A stretch of DNA of 64,000 nt from Pseudoponticoccus marisrubri (lineage in GTDB: Bacteria > Pseudomonadota > Alphaproteobacteria > Rhodobacterales > Rhodobacteraceae). The notes beneath the pieces are model-generated. The model ran no database searches, had not been told where the DNA came from, and saw only the letters and a program-made list of their open reading frames with translations. The DNA lies in assembly GCF_001482405.1 (NCBI RefSeq), contig NZ_LPXO01000014.1, positions 1 through 64,000 on the forward strand, read 5' to 3'. This document shows positions 15,792-24,841 of this stretch, piece after piece (position 1 is the first letter of the stretch; each line of letters begins with the position of its first letter). A program made the translations under genes and the position numbers.

Positions 15792-16020
15792 GGGATCCTG
15801 CTGCGGCTTTTGCGACAAGCTAAGCGAGGCGCCGCCCCGCGTCCACCATCCAGCCGGCGCTTGCCTTTCGCGCGCGGCTGCGGCACCCTGCGGGCAGGCC
15901 CGTCGCCGGGGGCCGCCTGATCCGCGGAAAGCACGCGCACCGGCCTGACGACCGACGCCATTCTTCGGTTTTCTCTGGCCCGATACAGCGGATCGCGGGC
16001 GATGACGGAGGAACCCGATC

Positions 16021-17550
16021 ATGCCGGACCTGTCCCTCGATACCCTGCGCCGTGACGCCAAGCGCCTGCACCGGGCCCATGCGGCCGGCGAGCTGCAGGC
16101 GCGCCAGCGCGTCCTGCAACACCCGCCCCGCCCGGACGGGCAGGCGCTGAAACATGCCGATTTCCTGCACGTGATCGCGCAGGAGAACGGCTTTGCCAGC
16201 TGGCCACAGCTGAAGCTGGCGGCCGAGACCATGGGCCTGTCCCGCGCCACCGCCCTGCAACGGTTGAAGATCGCGCTGGCCCATGGCCGCATCCCGGTGG
16301 TCGAGGCGCTGCTGTCCGAATGGCCCGACCTGGCCGAGGGGCATTTCGGGCTGGCCTGTGCGCTCTACCAGCAGGCGGAGGTCGAGGCCGCACTGGTGCG
16401 CGATCCCGCGCTGGCCACGACGCCCGCCGGGCCGCGCCGTCCGATCCTGCACCTTGCCTTTTCGCGCTGGATCCATGCCCGCCCTGAACTCGAGCCCGAC
16501 ATGCTGGCCGTGGCCGAGGCGCTGCTGGCGCACGGCGCGGACGTGAATGACAGCATGCCGGTGGCGCCGGACAATGACCACCCGCTCTCGGCGCTCTACG
16601 GCGCGATCGGCCATGCCGACAACATGGTGCTGGCGCAATGGCTGCTGGATCGCGGCGCGGATCCGAATGATGGCGAGTCGCTCTACCACGCGACCGAGCT
16701 GGGCCATCTGCGCGGGCTGCGGATGCTGCTGACCGCGGGTGCCGATCCGCGCGGCACGAATGCGCTGCTGCGGGCCATGGATTTCCACGACCACGCGGCA
16801 GTGGCACTGCTGCTGGAGCATGGCGCGCGGCCCGACGATTTCAACGATGCCGAGCTGGCCGGCGAGCCGCCCTGGGTCGTGCCGGCGCTGCACCAGGCGG
16901 CGCGGCGCGGGTCGGATGCGCGCATGGTCGCGATGCTGCTTGAGGCCGGCGCCGATCCTGGGTGCGTCTACCAGGGGGCCAGCGCCTATGGCTTTGCCCG
17001 CGTGCATGGCGCGCGCCCGGTGGTCGAGGCGATCGAGGCGCGGGGCGCGGCCGTGCCGCTCGGCCCCGAAGAGACCCTGCTGGCGCGCGCCGCCGAGGGG
17101 CTGGACAGCCCGGGCCGCTATATCGACCCCGCGAAACTGCCCGAGGCCTATCGGCACATCCTGCGCGAGATCCTGCACCTGCCCGGCAAGCTCGACCACC
17201 TGCGGCGGCTGGTGGATCTCGGCCTGCCGACCGACCAGCCCGACGAGATGGGCCTGACCCCGGTGCAGGTCGCCGGGTGGGAGGGGCTGCCAGAAATTAT
17301 GGGCTTCTTCCTGCGGATGCGCCCGGATCTGGGCCATGTGAACGGCTATGGCGGCACCTTGTTCACCACGATCCTGCACGGGGCCGAGAATGCGCCCGAC
17401 CGGGACCGGCGCGACCACCTGGGCTGTCTGCGCATGGCGCTGGAGCATGGCGTCGCGCTGCCCCGGCGCGAGATCGGCTATGTGGGGCGCGACGAGATCC
17501 GGTTCTTCCTCGAGGACTGGGCCGAGCGCCATCCCGGGCAGGTGGTCTGA
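16021..17550 (+). CDS. Ankyrin-repeat protein
   Basis: A 509-residue soluble protein with no signal peptide. Residues 1-80 form an N-terminal cap (LSLDTLRRDAKRLHRAHAAG). At least four ankyrin-type repeats follow, recognisable by ALLAHGADVND (about 173), WLLDRGADPND (about 210), MLLTAGADPRG (about 239), LLLEHGARPDD (about 269) and MLLEAGADPG (about 310). The C-terminal third has weaker repeats. GGAGGAA precedes the ATG. Such proteins usually mediate protein-protein contacts; no partner is evident. The 229-base gap before it is non-coding and holds the dnaX promoter side. Confidence 0.8.
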   Translation: MPDLSLDTLRRDAKRLHRAHAAGELQARQRVLQHPPRPDGQALKHADFLHVIAQENGFASWPQLKLAAETMGLSRATALQRLKIALAHGRIPVVEALLSEWPDLAEGHFGLACALYQQAEVEAALVRDPALATTPAGPRRPILHLAFSRWIHARPELEPDMLAVAEALLAHGADVNDSMPVAPDNDHPLSALYGAIGHADNMVLAQWLLDRGADPNDGESLYHATELGHLRGLRMLLTAGADPRGTNALLRAMDFHDHAAVALLLEHGARPDDFNDAELAGEPPWVVPALHQAARRGSDARMVAMLLEAGADPGCVYQGASAYGFARVHGARPVVEAIEARGAAVPLGPEETLLARAAEGLDSPGRYIDPAKLPEAYRHILREILHLPGKLDHLRRLVDLGLPTDQPDEMGLTPVQVAGWEGLPEIMGFFLRMRPDLGHVNGYGGTLFTTILHGAENAPDRDRRDHLGCLRMALEHGVALPRREIGYVGRDEIRFFLEDWAERHPGQVV

Positions 17551-17795
17551 CGCGCCTTGGCGTCATGCGATCCGGACCGGGTGCCACGCTCTTGCCTTTG
17601 CGGGGGATTCTGCTGGGCGTCCGGCCCGCGCTGTGTCACATTTCCGGACATGGAGGAGGATCGCGACCCCATCTGCGGGCCCGACAGGCTGTGCCGCGCC
17701 ATCGGCCTTGGCCGCCATCTGCCCTATATGACCGGGGCAGGGGGGTGCCGTGCGTCCATGACGGCCACCCCCGCGGAAGCGAAGGGGAGGCCGGC

Positions 17796-18344
17796 ATGAG
17801 GGCGACACCGTCACAGGACGACACGGCGCAGAACGTGGTCTTTAACGCGCTGCCGGTGGGCGGCGGCATCCTCGGCCTGTCCGCGCTGCCGGGGCGCGGC
17901 GGCGATTACCGCGGCGACATGGAGCATCTGGCCAGCTGGACCCCCGCGCTGGTGATCTCGCTGGTAACCGAGGTCGAGCTGCTCGAGGCCGGGGCCGGGG
18001 ATCTCGGCCAGCGGATCCAGGACAAGGGCACGCGCTGGGCCCATCTGCCGATCCGCGATGCCGGCGCGCCGGACGCTGCCTTCCAGGAGGCCTGGCCCGA
18101 GGTCAGCACCCGCGCGCGGCGGGCGCTTCTGGGTGGCGGCCGCGTGCTGATCCATTGCCGTGGCGGCTGCGGGCGCTCGGGCATGGTCAGCCTGCGGCTG
18201 ATGATCGAAGCGGGCGAGGCGCCGGACGAGGCGCTGGAGCGCCTGCGCGGCGTGCGCGCCTGCGCCATCGAGACCGATGCCCAGATGCGCTGGGCCATGG
18301 CGGCCGAACGCCAGCCCGCGGTCTTCGTGCGCCATTCGCGATAG
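17796..18344 (+). CDS. Cyclin-dependent-kinase-inhibitor-3/dual-specificity-type phosphatase
   Basis: A 182-residue protein tyrosine/dual-specificity phosphatase fold. The P-loop HCRGGCGRSG (about 127-136) gives the catalytic cysteine and arginine (HCxxGxxR), with the general-acid aspartate probably in LPIRDAGAPD (about 82-91). The opening NALPVGGGILGLSALPGRGG is typical of the bacterial CDKN3-like group. AAGGGGAGG is ideally placed before the ATG. No partner kinase is nearby; the substrate could be protein, lipid or nucleotide phosphate. The preceding 245 bases contain only a doubtful 49-codon ORF. Confidence 0.8.
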   Translation: MRATPSQDDTAQNVVFNALPVGGGILGLSALPGRGGDYRGDMEHLASWTPALVISLVTEVELLEAGAGDLGQRIQDKGTRWAHLPIRDAGAPDAAFQEAWPEVSTRARRALLGGGRVLIHCRGGCGRSGMVSLRLMIEAGEAPDEALERLRGVRACAIETDAQMRWAMAAERQPAVFVRHSR

Positions 18345-18371
18345 GCACCCGTCACCAGCGATTTGGGGAAT

Positions 18372-18470
18372 GGTGAGAGATTGTAGCGACCCAGGCGGGG
18401 CTCGTTGCGGCTGCTTCCTTCCGGACCTGACCGGGTTGGCGAGGCGCCTGCCCGCACAACCTCTCACCCG
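18372..18470 (-). ncRNA. ffs: Signal recognition particle RNA (small bacterial 4.5S type)
   Basis: On the minus strand the invariant domain IV core GGTCAGGTCCGGAAGGAAGC is present around 18406-18431, the Ffh-binding hairpin. Terminal arms GGTGAGAG and CTCTCACC (18372-18379 with 18461-18468) close a rod of about 99 bases, the expected size. The RNA pairs with Ffh to target membrane and secreted proteins. In many bacteria ffs sits next to dnaX, which is 2.6 kb away here. Ends are approximate. Confidence 0.95.
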
Positions 18471-18580
18471 TCTAGATAGGGGGTTCGGCGCGCGGATGCA
18501 ATGGGGGGCGGGGCGCGCAGCGGCCGGTCGCGATGCAAAACCGCTCGCAGCGCGCGGCATTTCCGCCTAGACCCGGCGTC

Positions 18581-19684
18581 ATGGATGACAGCTTCGAGAT
18601 TTTCCTGGCCGGCGTGCCGGGGCTGGAGGACGCGCTGCGCGACGAGGCGCGGGATGCGGGGTTCGAGGGCGCGCGCGCCGTGCCGGGCGGGGTGGAGATT
18701 CGCGGCACCTGGGAGACGGTCTGGCGCGCCAACCTCGTGATACGCGGGGCCGGGCGCGTGCTGGCCCGGATCGGATCCTTCCGCGCCTTCCACCTGGCGC
18801 AACTGGACAAGCGGGCGCGCAAGTTTCCCTGGGCCGGGATCCTGCGCCCGGACGTGCCCCTGCGGGTCGATGTGGTCTGCCGCAACTCCAAGATCTACCA
18901 CGACCGCGCCGCGAAACAGCGCATCGAGCGCGCGATCACCGAGACGCTGGGCGCGCCGCTCTCGGCCGCGGCGGCGCTGCGCGTGGCGGTGCGGATCGAA
19001 GATGACCTCGTGACGCTGTCGCTCGACACATCGGGCGCCCCGCTGCACCGGCGCGGCATCAAGGAGGCGGTGGGCAAGGCGCCCCTGCGCGAGACGCTGG
19101 CCGCGCTGTTCCTGCGCCAATGCGGCTATGACGGGACCGAGCCGGTGCTGGACCCGATGTGCGGCTCGGGGACCTTCGTGCTCGAGGCGGCCGAGATCGC
19201 AACGCGCCGCGCGCCGGGTCGGCTGCGTGCCTTTGCCTTCGAGGAACTGGCCGGTTTCGACGCGGCCCGCTGGGAGGAGATGAAGGCGGCGCTGCGCCCG
19301 CGCGAGACGGCGCTGGTCTTCCACGGCGCCGACCGCGATGACGGGGCGATCCGCGCCTCGCGCGCCAATGCGGCGCGGGCCGGTGTCGACGATGTCTGCC
19401 GCTTCGACCGCGCGCCGATCAGTGCCTTGCAACGGCCCGAGGGGCCGCCCGGGCTGGTCATGGTCAACCCGCCCTACGGTGCGCGGATCGGGGACCGCAA
19501 GCTGCTCTTCTCGCTTTATGGCACGCTGGGCCAGGTTCTGCGCGAGCGGTTCGGCGGCTGGCGGCTGGGCCTCGTCACCTCGGATGGCGGGCTGGCCAAG
19601 GCCACGGGGCTGCCGCTGAGCGCCGGGCCGCCGGTTGCCTTCGGCGGGCTGAAGGTCAAGCTCTACCGGTCGGAGATCCTGTAG
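18581..19684 (+). CDS. THUMP-domain class I SAM-dependent RNA methyltransferase (RlmL-like)
   Basis: A 367-residue RNA methyltransferase of the YcbY/RlmL N-half type, likely modifying a guanine N2 in 23S rRNA or tRNA. The N-terminal THUMP RNA-binding domain spans about 1-150 (FEIFLAGVPGLEDALRDEAR). The methyltransferase domain has DPMCGSGTFVLEAA (SAM-binding motif I, about 191) and the catalytic NPPYGAR (about 307). It lacks the C-terminal RlmK half of enterobacterial RlmL. The ATG at 18581 has no clear ribosome-binding site but matches the family start. It is divergent from the SRP RNA gene. Confidence 0.88.
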   Translation: MDDSFEIFLAGVPGLEDALRDEARDAGFEGARAVPGGVEIRGTWETVWRANLVIRGAGRVLARIGSFRAFHLAQLDKRARKFPWAGILRPDVPLRVDVVCRNSKIYHDRAAKQRIERAITETLGAPLSAAAALRVAVRIEDDLVTLSLDTSGAPLHRRGIKEAVGKAPLRETLAALFLRQCGYDGTEPVLDPMCGSGTFVLEAAEIATRRAPGRLRAFAFEELAGFDAARWEEMKAALRPRETALVFHGADRDDGAIRASRANAARAGVDDVCRFDRAPISALQRPEGPPGLVMVNPPYGARIGDRKLLFSLYGTLGQVLRERFGGWRLGLVTSDGGLAKATGLPLSAGPPVAFGGLKVKLYRSEIL

Positions 19685-19890
19685 CGCAGCCGCGATCGCC
19701 CGGTGCATCTGCCCGGTGCCGGATTTCCCCCTCCCTACCGCCCTTCACCCTGCGGCGAGTCGCTGAACATCTGGTGAATATCTGCAAGGCATGCCGGGAG
19801 GGAGTCGGGAGGCGCGGGGCGCGGGCGGGTCACACCTGAACCCCGAGGCGGGCGCCCCCGGCAGATGGCGGGGTGCGTCCTGACAAGACA

Positions 19891-20232
19891 TCACTCGTCC
19901 GCTTGCAGCCCGCCGGGGCAGAGGAAGCGGGTGTAGAGCCCGTAGCAGGTCGCCGTCAGGCCGAACCCGTCCAGATCGACGCGCGCGTAGAGGAGGCGGT
20001 CCTCGTAGCTCAGCGTGATGCCGCTGCGCAGCACCGAGTAGCAGGTCTGCGGGTCCAGCCGGCAGGCCAGCAGCAGCGCGGCGTCCAGCGCCTGCGCCTC
20101 CTGCAGGCGTTCATTGGCCACGGCCTGCGTGACCTGCCGCTGCAGCTCGGCCTCGGCGGCCTCGACCGAGGGCTTGGTCACCAGCGCGCCCAGCCCGGCC
20201 ATGACGATCATCCCGGCAAGGAATTTCCACAT
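19891..20232 (-). CDS. Small membrane-anchored or exported protein, uncharacterised
   Basis: 113 residues. Residues 3-18 (KFLAGMIVMAGLGALV) form a signal peptide or single membrane anchor. An Ala/Gln-rich helix follows, then a compact C-terminal region with four cysteines (CRLDPQTCYSVL, ATCYGLYTRFLCPGG) that could form two disulfides in the periplasm. GGAG lies 10 bases before the ATG. I cannot assign a family with confidence. It lies 85 bases downstream of cpdB in the same direction. The 206 bases beyond its stop (19685-19890) show nothing recognisable. Confidence 0.65.
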   Translation of the reverse strand: MWKFLAGMIVMAGLGALVTKPSVEAAEAELQRQVTQAVANERLQEAQALDAALLLACRLDPQTCYSVLRSGITLSYEDRLLYARVDLDGFGLTATCYGLYTRFLCPGGLQADE

Positions 20233-20317
20233 GAACCCATCTCCTTTGCCGCCCTATAGAGACGAAAACGGGCGGCTGTCGAGCCGCCCGTTGCCACATT
20301 CCGCGGAGCCGCTTCTG

Positions 20318-22297
20318 TCAGAGCTTGATGCGGAAGGCCGCGAAGCCGTCGGCGCCGTCGCCGGCATCCTCGATCTCGACGCCCTTCACGTCATCGGCGA
20401 AGTCGCGCGCCTTGGGGCCGGTCTCGAACAGCACCGTGGTGTCCGGCAGCGGCGCGAAGGACCAGTTGGCATCGGCGGACGGGTTGATCGTGCCCTGTTC
20501 GACGATGTAGCGCACGATCACGTCGCGATTGGTGTCCGGCGCCTCGAAGACGATCGTGTCGCCCATGGCGCCGGGGAAGCTGCCGCCGCCCGAGGCGCGA
20601 TAGTTGTTCGTGGCGATGATGAATTCCTGCTCCGGCTGCACCGGCGCGCCCTCGAATTGCAGGTTCACGATGCGGTTTGCCTCGGGGTTCTCGAGCTCGC
20701 CCTTGGGGCCGAATTTCGACGGCTGGCTGAGGTCGATCTGGTAGGTCACCCCGTCGATCACGTCGAAATTGTAGGACGGGAAGGACGGGTTGAGCAGCGG
20801 CGCATCCTCGGCGCCGGGCGTGACCTGGTTGAACATGCCGGCCGAGCGCTCCAGCCAGTCCTTGACCTGCGCGCCGGTCACCCGCACCGCGCGCACCGTG
20901 TTGGGGTAGAGGTAAAGATCGGCCACGTTCTTGATCGCCACCGCGCCGGGCGCCACGTCGGTGTAGTAATCCGGGCCGCCGCGGCCGCCGGCCTTGAACG
21001 GGGCCGCCGCGGAGAGGATCGGCAGGCCGGCATGTTCGGTGCCCTGCAGCATCTGGTCGATATACCATTTCTGCGCGTTCGAGACGATCTGGACCGAGGG
21101 GTCGTCGGCCACCAGCGCGAAGTAGGAATGCAGCGGCGCGGCGGTCTCGCCCACGGCGCGGCGCACATAGGCCAGCGTCTCCTCGTGGTCCTGCGCCACG
21201 GCCTCCAGCACCTCGGCATCATCCTCGACCAGCGCGGTGATCGAGCGGTCCTCGCCGCGCTCGTAGATCGGGCGGGCCTCGGTGGTGGTCGAGACGACGC
21301 GCCAGCTGTTGCCGTCGCGCTCCAGCAGCAGGTCGATCACGCCCAGATGCGAGCCCCAGAACCCGCCCATGACGGCCGGCTTGCCATGGATCGTGCCGGC
21401 CTCGGCATCGACGGCGGCGTAATCGGCATAGGTGGGCGAGGGGAAGACGAGATGGCTGTGCCCGGTGGTCAGCGCGTCGATCCCCTCGACCGCCGCCAGC
21501 GGCACCGAGGCGTTCTCCATCCCGTCCACGGGATCGGCCGAGCCGATGCCGGAATGCGACAGGGCGATGATGATCTCGGCGCCTTCCTCGCGCATCTGCG
21601 GCACGTAGGCCTGCGCCGTGGCGACGATGTCGCGCGCGGTCACGTTGCCCTCCAGATGCTTGCGGTCCCAGTTCATCACCTGCGGCGGGGTGAAGCCGAT
21701 CACGCCGATGCGGATCGGGTGGGTGTTGCCGGCGCCGTCGGTCAGCTCGCGGTCGAGGATCGTGTAGGGCTGGAACAGTGTCTCGTCCTCGCGCGGGGTG
21801 GCGCCCTCGGACTTGGCGATATTGGCCAGCACCACCGGGAAATCGGCGCCCGCCATGGATTTCATCAGGAAGTCGATGCCGTAGTTGAACTCGTGGTTGC
21901 CGATCGTGGCGACATCGAAGCCCACCGTGTTCATCGCGGTCACGATCGGGTGCATGTCACCCTCTTTCATGCCGCGCTCGTAGGCGATGTAGTCGCCCAT
22001 CGGGTTGCCCTGCAGGAAGTCGCCATTGTCCACGGTCAGCGTGTTCGTCGCCTCGGCGCGGATGCCGTCGATGATGGTCGACACGCGGCTGAGCCCCACC
22101 GTGTCCACCGGCCGGTCGGCATAGTAGTCATAGGGGTAGACATGCACATGGATGTCCGTGGTCTCGAGGATGCGCAGATGCGCCTGGTTCGCTTGCGCCC
22201 GGGCCGAATAGGGATGCAGGGCGATCAGCGCGGCGCCGGCGGTGCTGCTGGCCAGGAACTGGCGGCGGGACAGGATCGGTTTTCTGGAAAGGGACAT
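20318..22297 (-). CDS. cpdB: 2',3'-cyclic-nucleotide 2'-phosphodiesterase/3'-nucleotidase
   Basis: A 659-residue periplasmic bifunctional enzyme that opens 2',3'-cyclic nucleotides and removes the 3'-phosphate to give nucleosides. A Tat signal is evident: SRRQFLASSTAGAALIAL with the twin arginines near residue 11. The metallophosphoesterase domain shows TTDIHVHV, GNHEFNYG, SHSGIG and GHSHLVF metal ligands. The C-terminal 5'-nucleotidase domain carries NNYRASGGGSFPG and a substrate-stacking region. Secreted RNase T2 (420-1043) yields exactly such cyclic nucleotides, and DeoD could process resulting purine nucleosides, though the genes are unlinked. Confidence 0.95.
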   Translation of the reverse strand: MSLSRKPILSRRQFLASSTAGAALIALHPYSARAQANQAHLRILETTDIHVHVYPYDYYADRPVDTVGLSRVSTIIDGIRAEATNTLTVDNGDFLQGNPMGDYIAYERGMKEGDMHPIVTAMNTVGFDVATIGNHEFNYGIDFLMKSMAGADFPVVLANIAKSEGATPREDETLFQPYTILDRELTDGAGNTHPIRIGVIGFTPPQVMNWDRKHLEGNVTARDIVATAQAYVPQMREEGAEIIIALSHSGIGSADPVDGMENASVPLAAVEGIDALTTGHSHLVFPSPTYADYAAVDAEAGTIHGKPAVMGGFWGSHLGVIDLLLERDGNSWRVVSTTTEARPIYERGEDRSITALVEDDAEVLEAVAQDHEETLAYVRRAVGETAAPLHSYFALVADDPSVQIVSNAQKWYIDQMLQGTEHAGLPILSAAAPFKAGGRGGPDYYTDVAPGAVAIKNVADLYLYPNTVRAVRVTGAQVKDWLERSAGMFNQVTPGAEDAPLLNPSFPSYNFDVIDGVTYQIDLSQPSKFGPKGELENPEANRIVNLQFEGAPVQPEQEFIIATNNYRASGGGSFPGAMGDTIVFEAPDTNRDVIVRYIVEQGTINPSADANWSFAPLPDTTVLFETGPKARDFADDVKGVEIEDAGDGADGFAAFRIKL

Positions 22298-22435
22298 CGG
22301 AGGACCTGTTCTGTTCTGAGATACCCCAGCCTAGCACGCAAACCTCGACGCGCATGTGACAAAAAACCGGGCCGCGATAGCGGTTTGCATTGCGCCGGTC
22401 CTGCGGGCATGCTCCGCCGCGAAACGGGGGTGGAC

Positions 22436-23404
22436 ATGCGGCACGCAGAGCAGGTGACATTCGGTGGCTCGGGGCTGGACCGGGCGGCCGAGATCCGGGG
22501 CGACATTCCGGCGCTGAGCGCTGCGATGGAGGATCCCGGCACGCGGGTCGTGCTGCTGTGGCGCGGCAAGCCGCTGGTGGCGGGCGACGAGGCACTGTCG
22601 CTGGTGCGGCTGCCGCTGGAGCATCCCGTGCTGGCCGAGACCCGCGCCGCGCCGATCCTGCTGGGGCGCGAGGACGGCTACGCGGTCTTTGCCCATGACG
22701 TCTCGGGCTACGAGCCGCCGGATCTCGACGCGGCCGAGCTGGGCCGGTTCGTCGACCCGACCGAGCAGACCCACCCGGCGCTGGCCGAGGGGCAGCGCTT
22801 TGCCGAGCTGCGCCGCATCATGACCCGGCTGGACGCGCGCGATGCCGAGCTGGCCGCGACCGCCAAGGCGATCCTCGGCTGGCACGGCTCGCACGGGTTC
22901 TGCGCGCGCTGCGGCGCGGCCTCCGAGATCTTCATGGCCGGCTGGCAGCGAATTTGCCCGTCCTGCGGCGCGCATCATTTCCCGCGCACCGACCCGGTGG
23001 TCATCATGCTGATCACGCGGGGCAACCGCACGCTGATGGGCCGTTCGCCCGGCTGGCCCGAGGGGATGTATTCCTGCCTCGCCGGTTTCGTCGAACCGGG
23101 TGAGACGATCGAGGCGGCGGTGCGGCGCGAGGTCTTCGAGGAGGCCGGCATTCGCGTGGGCCCGGTGCGCTACCTGGCCAGCCAGCCCTGGGCCTTCCCG
23201 TCCTCGCTGATGATCGGCTGCCATGGCGAGGCGCTGGAGGAGCGGATCACGATCGACCCGGCCGAGCTGGAGGACGCGATCTGGGTGACCCGCGAAGAGG
23301 TGGCGGCGGCCTATGCCGGCGAGACCTCGGGCCTGATGCCGGCCCGCAAGGGCGCCATCGCGCAGTTCCTGCTGCGCAACTGGCTGGCCGATCGATTGGA
23401 TTGA
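22436..23404 (+). CDS. nudC: NAD(+) diphosphatase / RNA decapping hydrolase NudC
   Basis: 322 residues. NudC splits NAD(H) into NMN(H) and AMP and removes NAD caps from RNA 5' ends. It shows an N-terminal NUDIX-like domain, a four-cysteine zinc site (CARCG and CPSCG, about 27 residues from the middle onward), the Nudix box GFVEPGETIEAAVRREVFEE and, just after it, the NudC hallmark SQPWAFPSSLM. The ATG at 22436 follows GGGGGTGG; the ATG at 22409 in the same frame is an alternative adding 9 residues. It is divergent from cpdB across a 138-base gap. Confidence 0.95.
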   Translation: MRHAEQVTFGGSGLDRAAEIRGDIPALSAAMEDPGTRVVLLWRGKPLVAGDEALSLVRLPLEHPVLAETRAAPILLGREDGYAVFAHDVSGYEPPDLDAAELGRFVDPTEQTHPALAEGQRFAELRRIMTRLDARDAELAATAKAILGWHGSHGFCARCGAASEIFMAGWQRICPSCGAHHFPRTDPVVIMLITRGNRTLMGRSPGWPEGMYSCLAGFVEPGETIEAAVRREVFEEAGIRVGPVRYLASQPWAFPSSLMIGCHGEALEERITIDPAELEDAIWVTREEVAAAYAGETSGLMPARKGAIAQFLLRNWLADRLD

Positions 23405-23498
23405 GCACAGGCTTCGGCTACAGTTTTGCCACAAGGCCGGTATACAGGGCAGGCAGGCCAGGTCGCGGCCACATCCAACACAAGAGCAGGCAGAGCCA

Positions 23499-23966
23499 AT
23501 GCAATTGACGGCACGGGAAGACATCGAGGCGCCGCTGGATCGCGTCTTTGCGGAACTGACGAATTTCGAGAATATCGAGCGACAGGCCTTGCGGCGCGGC
23601 GTTGACGTGCAGCGCACCACCGCCACGCAGGGCATCGAGGAAGGCATGAAGTGGCATGTCGCGTTCGGCTTTCGCGGCAAGCAGCGCAGCGCCGACATCA
23701 CCCTGACCGAATACTCGCCGCCCGAGCGCGTGATCTTCGACAGCGTCTCCGGCGGGCTCGAGGTGCACCTGGTGGTGGACACTGTGGCGCTCAGCCGGAC
23801 CCGCACGCGGATCAGCATGACGACCGAGCTGGCGCCCAAGACCCTGTCGGCGCGCCTGCTGGTGCAGTCGCTCAAGCTGGCCAAGGGCGGCATCGACAAG
23901 CGGTTCCGCGCACGCATGGGCAAGCTTGCCGGCGAGCTGGAAGAGCGGCTGAAGCGCACCGCCTGA
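23499..23966 (+). CDS. SRPBCC-fold (START/polyketide-cyclase-like) protein
   Basis: A 155-residue helix-grip protein. The start MQLTAREDIEAPLDRVFAEL is the usual opening strand and helix of SRPBCC proteins, and the end (FRARMGKLAGELEERLK) is the long C-terminal helix that lines a hydrophobic ligand cavity. No membrane segment is present. Function within this fold ranges from lipid or polyketide binding to chaperoning, and nothing here narrows it. It is transcribed with the same orientation as nudC and the DUF4198 gene. Confidence 0.75.
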   Translation: MQLTAREDIEAPLDRVFAELTNFENIERQALRRGVDVQRTTATQGIEEGMKWHVAFGFRGKQRSADITLTEYSPPERVIFDSVSGGLEVHLVVDTVALSRTRTRISMTTELAPKTLSARLLVQSLKLAKGGIDKRFRARMGKLAGELEERLKRTA

Positions 23967-24046
23967 GCCATGGCGGCCACGGGTGGTTGCGGGTCCCGGC
24001 GGCAGGGCTACACTGTCGACGGTATGTCCCGTCAAGGAGCCCGTCC

Positions 24047-24841
24047 ATGCGTTGCCTGATCGCCGTTCTCGCCCTGCTGGCCGCGCCGGCCGCCGCCCAC
24101 GAGTTCTGGATCGACCCGCACGATTTCCGCATCGATCCCGGCGACGCCGCCGTGGCCGATATCCGCGTCGGCGAAAAGCTGGAGGGCGTGGCCTATCGCT
24201 ACGTGCCGCGCAATTTCCGCCGCTTCGACATCGTGACGGGCGCAGAGACGCGGCCCGTCGAAGGGCGCGCGGGCGACCGGCCCGCGCTGGACATGGCGCT
24301 CGAGACGCCCGGCCTGTCGGTGGTGGTCCATGTCTCGCGCGACCATGACCTGACCTACACCGAGTGGCAGAAATTCGTCGATTTCTGCGCCCACAAGGAT
24401 TTCGACTGGGCCGTCGAACGGCACCTGGACCGCGGGTTGGGCAAGGAGGTGGTGCGCGAGCGCTATTCCCGCCATGCCAAGAGCCTGATCGCCGTGGGCG
24501 AGGGGGCCGGCGCCGACCGGCAGGTCGGGCTGGTGGCCGAGATCGTGGCCCGCGCCAACCCCTACACCGATGCGCTGGATGGCCGCTTCCCGGTCACCGT
24601 CTACCATGAGGGCGCGCCGCGCCCCGATGCGCAGGTCGAGGTGTTCGAGCGTGCACCTGACGGGTCGGTCACCGTGTCGCTCTACCGCACCGATGCCGAG
24701 GGCCATGCCGAGATCGCGGTGACGCCGGGCCACATGTACCTGGTCGATCACGTGGTCATGCGCGAATTGCCCGTCACCTCGCCTGACGACCCGGCCTGGG
24801 AAAGCCTCTGGGCCTCGCTGACCTTCGAGGTGCCAGGGTGA
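24047..24841 (+). CDS. DUF4198-type periplasmic protein
   Basis: A 264-residue exported protein with signal peptide MRCLIAVLALLAAPAAAHEF. The mature N-terminus HEFWIDPHDFRIDPGD is the hallmark of DUF4198 proteins, often found with nickel/cobalt uptake systems. A carboxypeptidase-like beta-sandwich (about 180-235, FPVTVYHEGAPRPDAQVEVF) follows. The histidines at the cleaved N-terminus may bind metal. AAGGAG precedes the ATG. Its stop overlaps the GTG start of the FAD-linked oxidase by four bases, so the two are translationally coupled. No nickel transporter is seen nearby. Confidence 0.75.
   Translation: MRCLIAVLALLAAPAAAHEFWIDPHDFRIDPGDAAVADIRVGEKLEGVAYRYVPRNFRRFDIVTGAETRPVEGRAGDRPALDMALETPGLSVVVHVSRDHDLTYTEWQKFVDFCAHKDFDWAVERHLDRGLGKEVVRERYSRHAKSLIAVGEGAGADRQVGLVAEIVARANPYTDALDGRFPVTVYHEGAPRPDAQVEVFERAPDGSVTVSLYRTDAEGHAEIAVTPGHMYLVDHVVMRELPVTSPDDPAWESLWASLTFEVPG

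Noticed and set aside
17650-17799. Possible 49-codon ORF (starting MEEDRDPICGPDRLCRAIG) whose stop overlaps the phosphatase start
   Set aside because: It has no ribosome-binding site and no recognisable fold; the ATGA overlap alone is weak evidence, so it was not called.
20114-22408. + strand open frame upstream of nudC
   Set aside because: Antisense shadow of cpdB; nudC similarity begins only near 22436.
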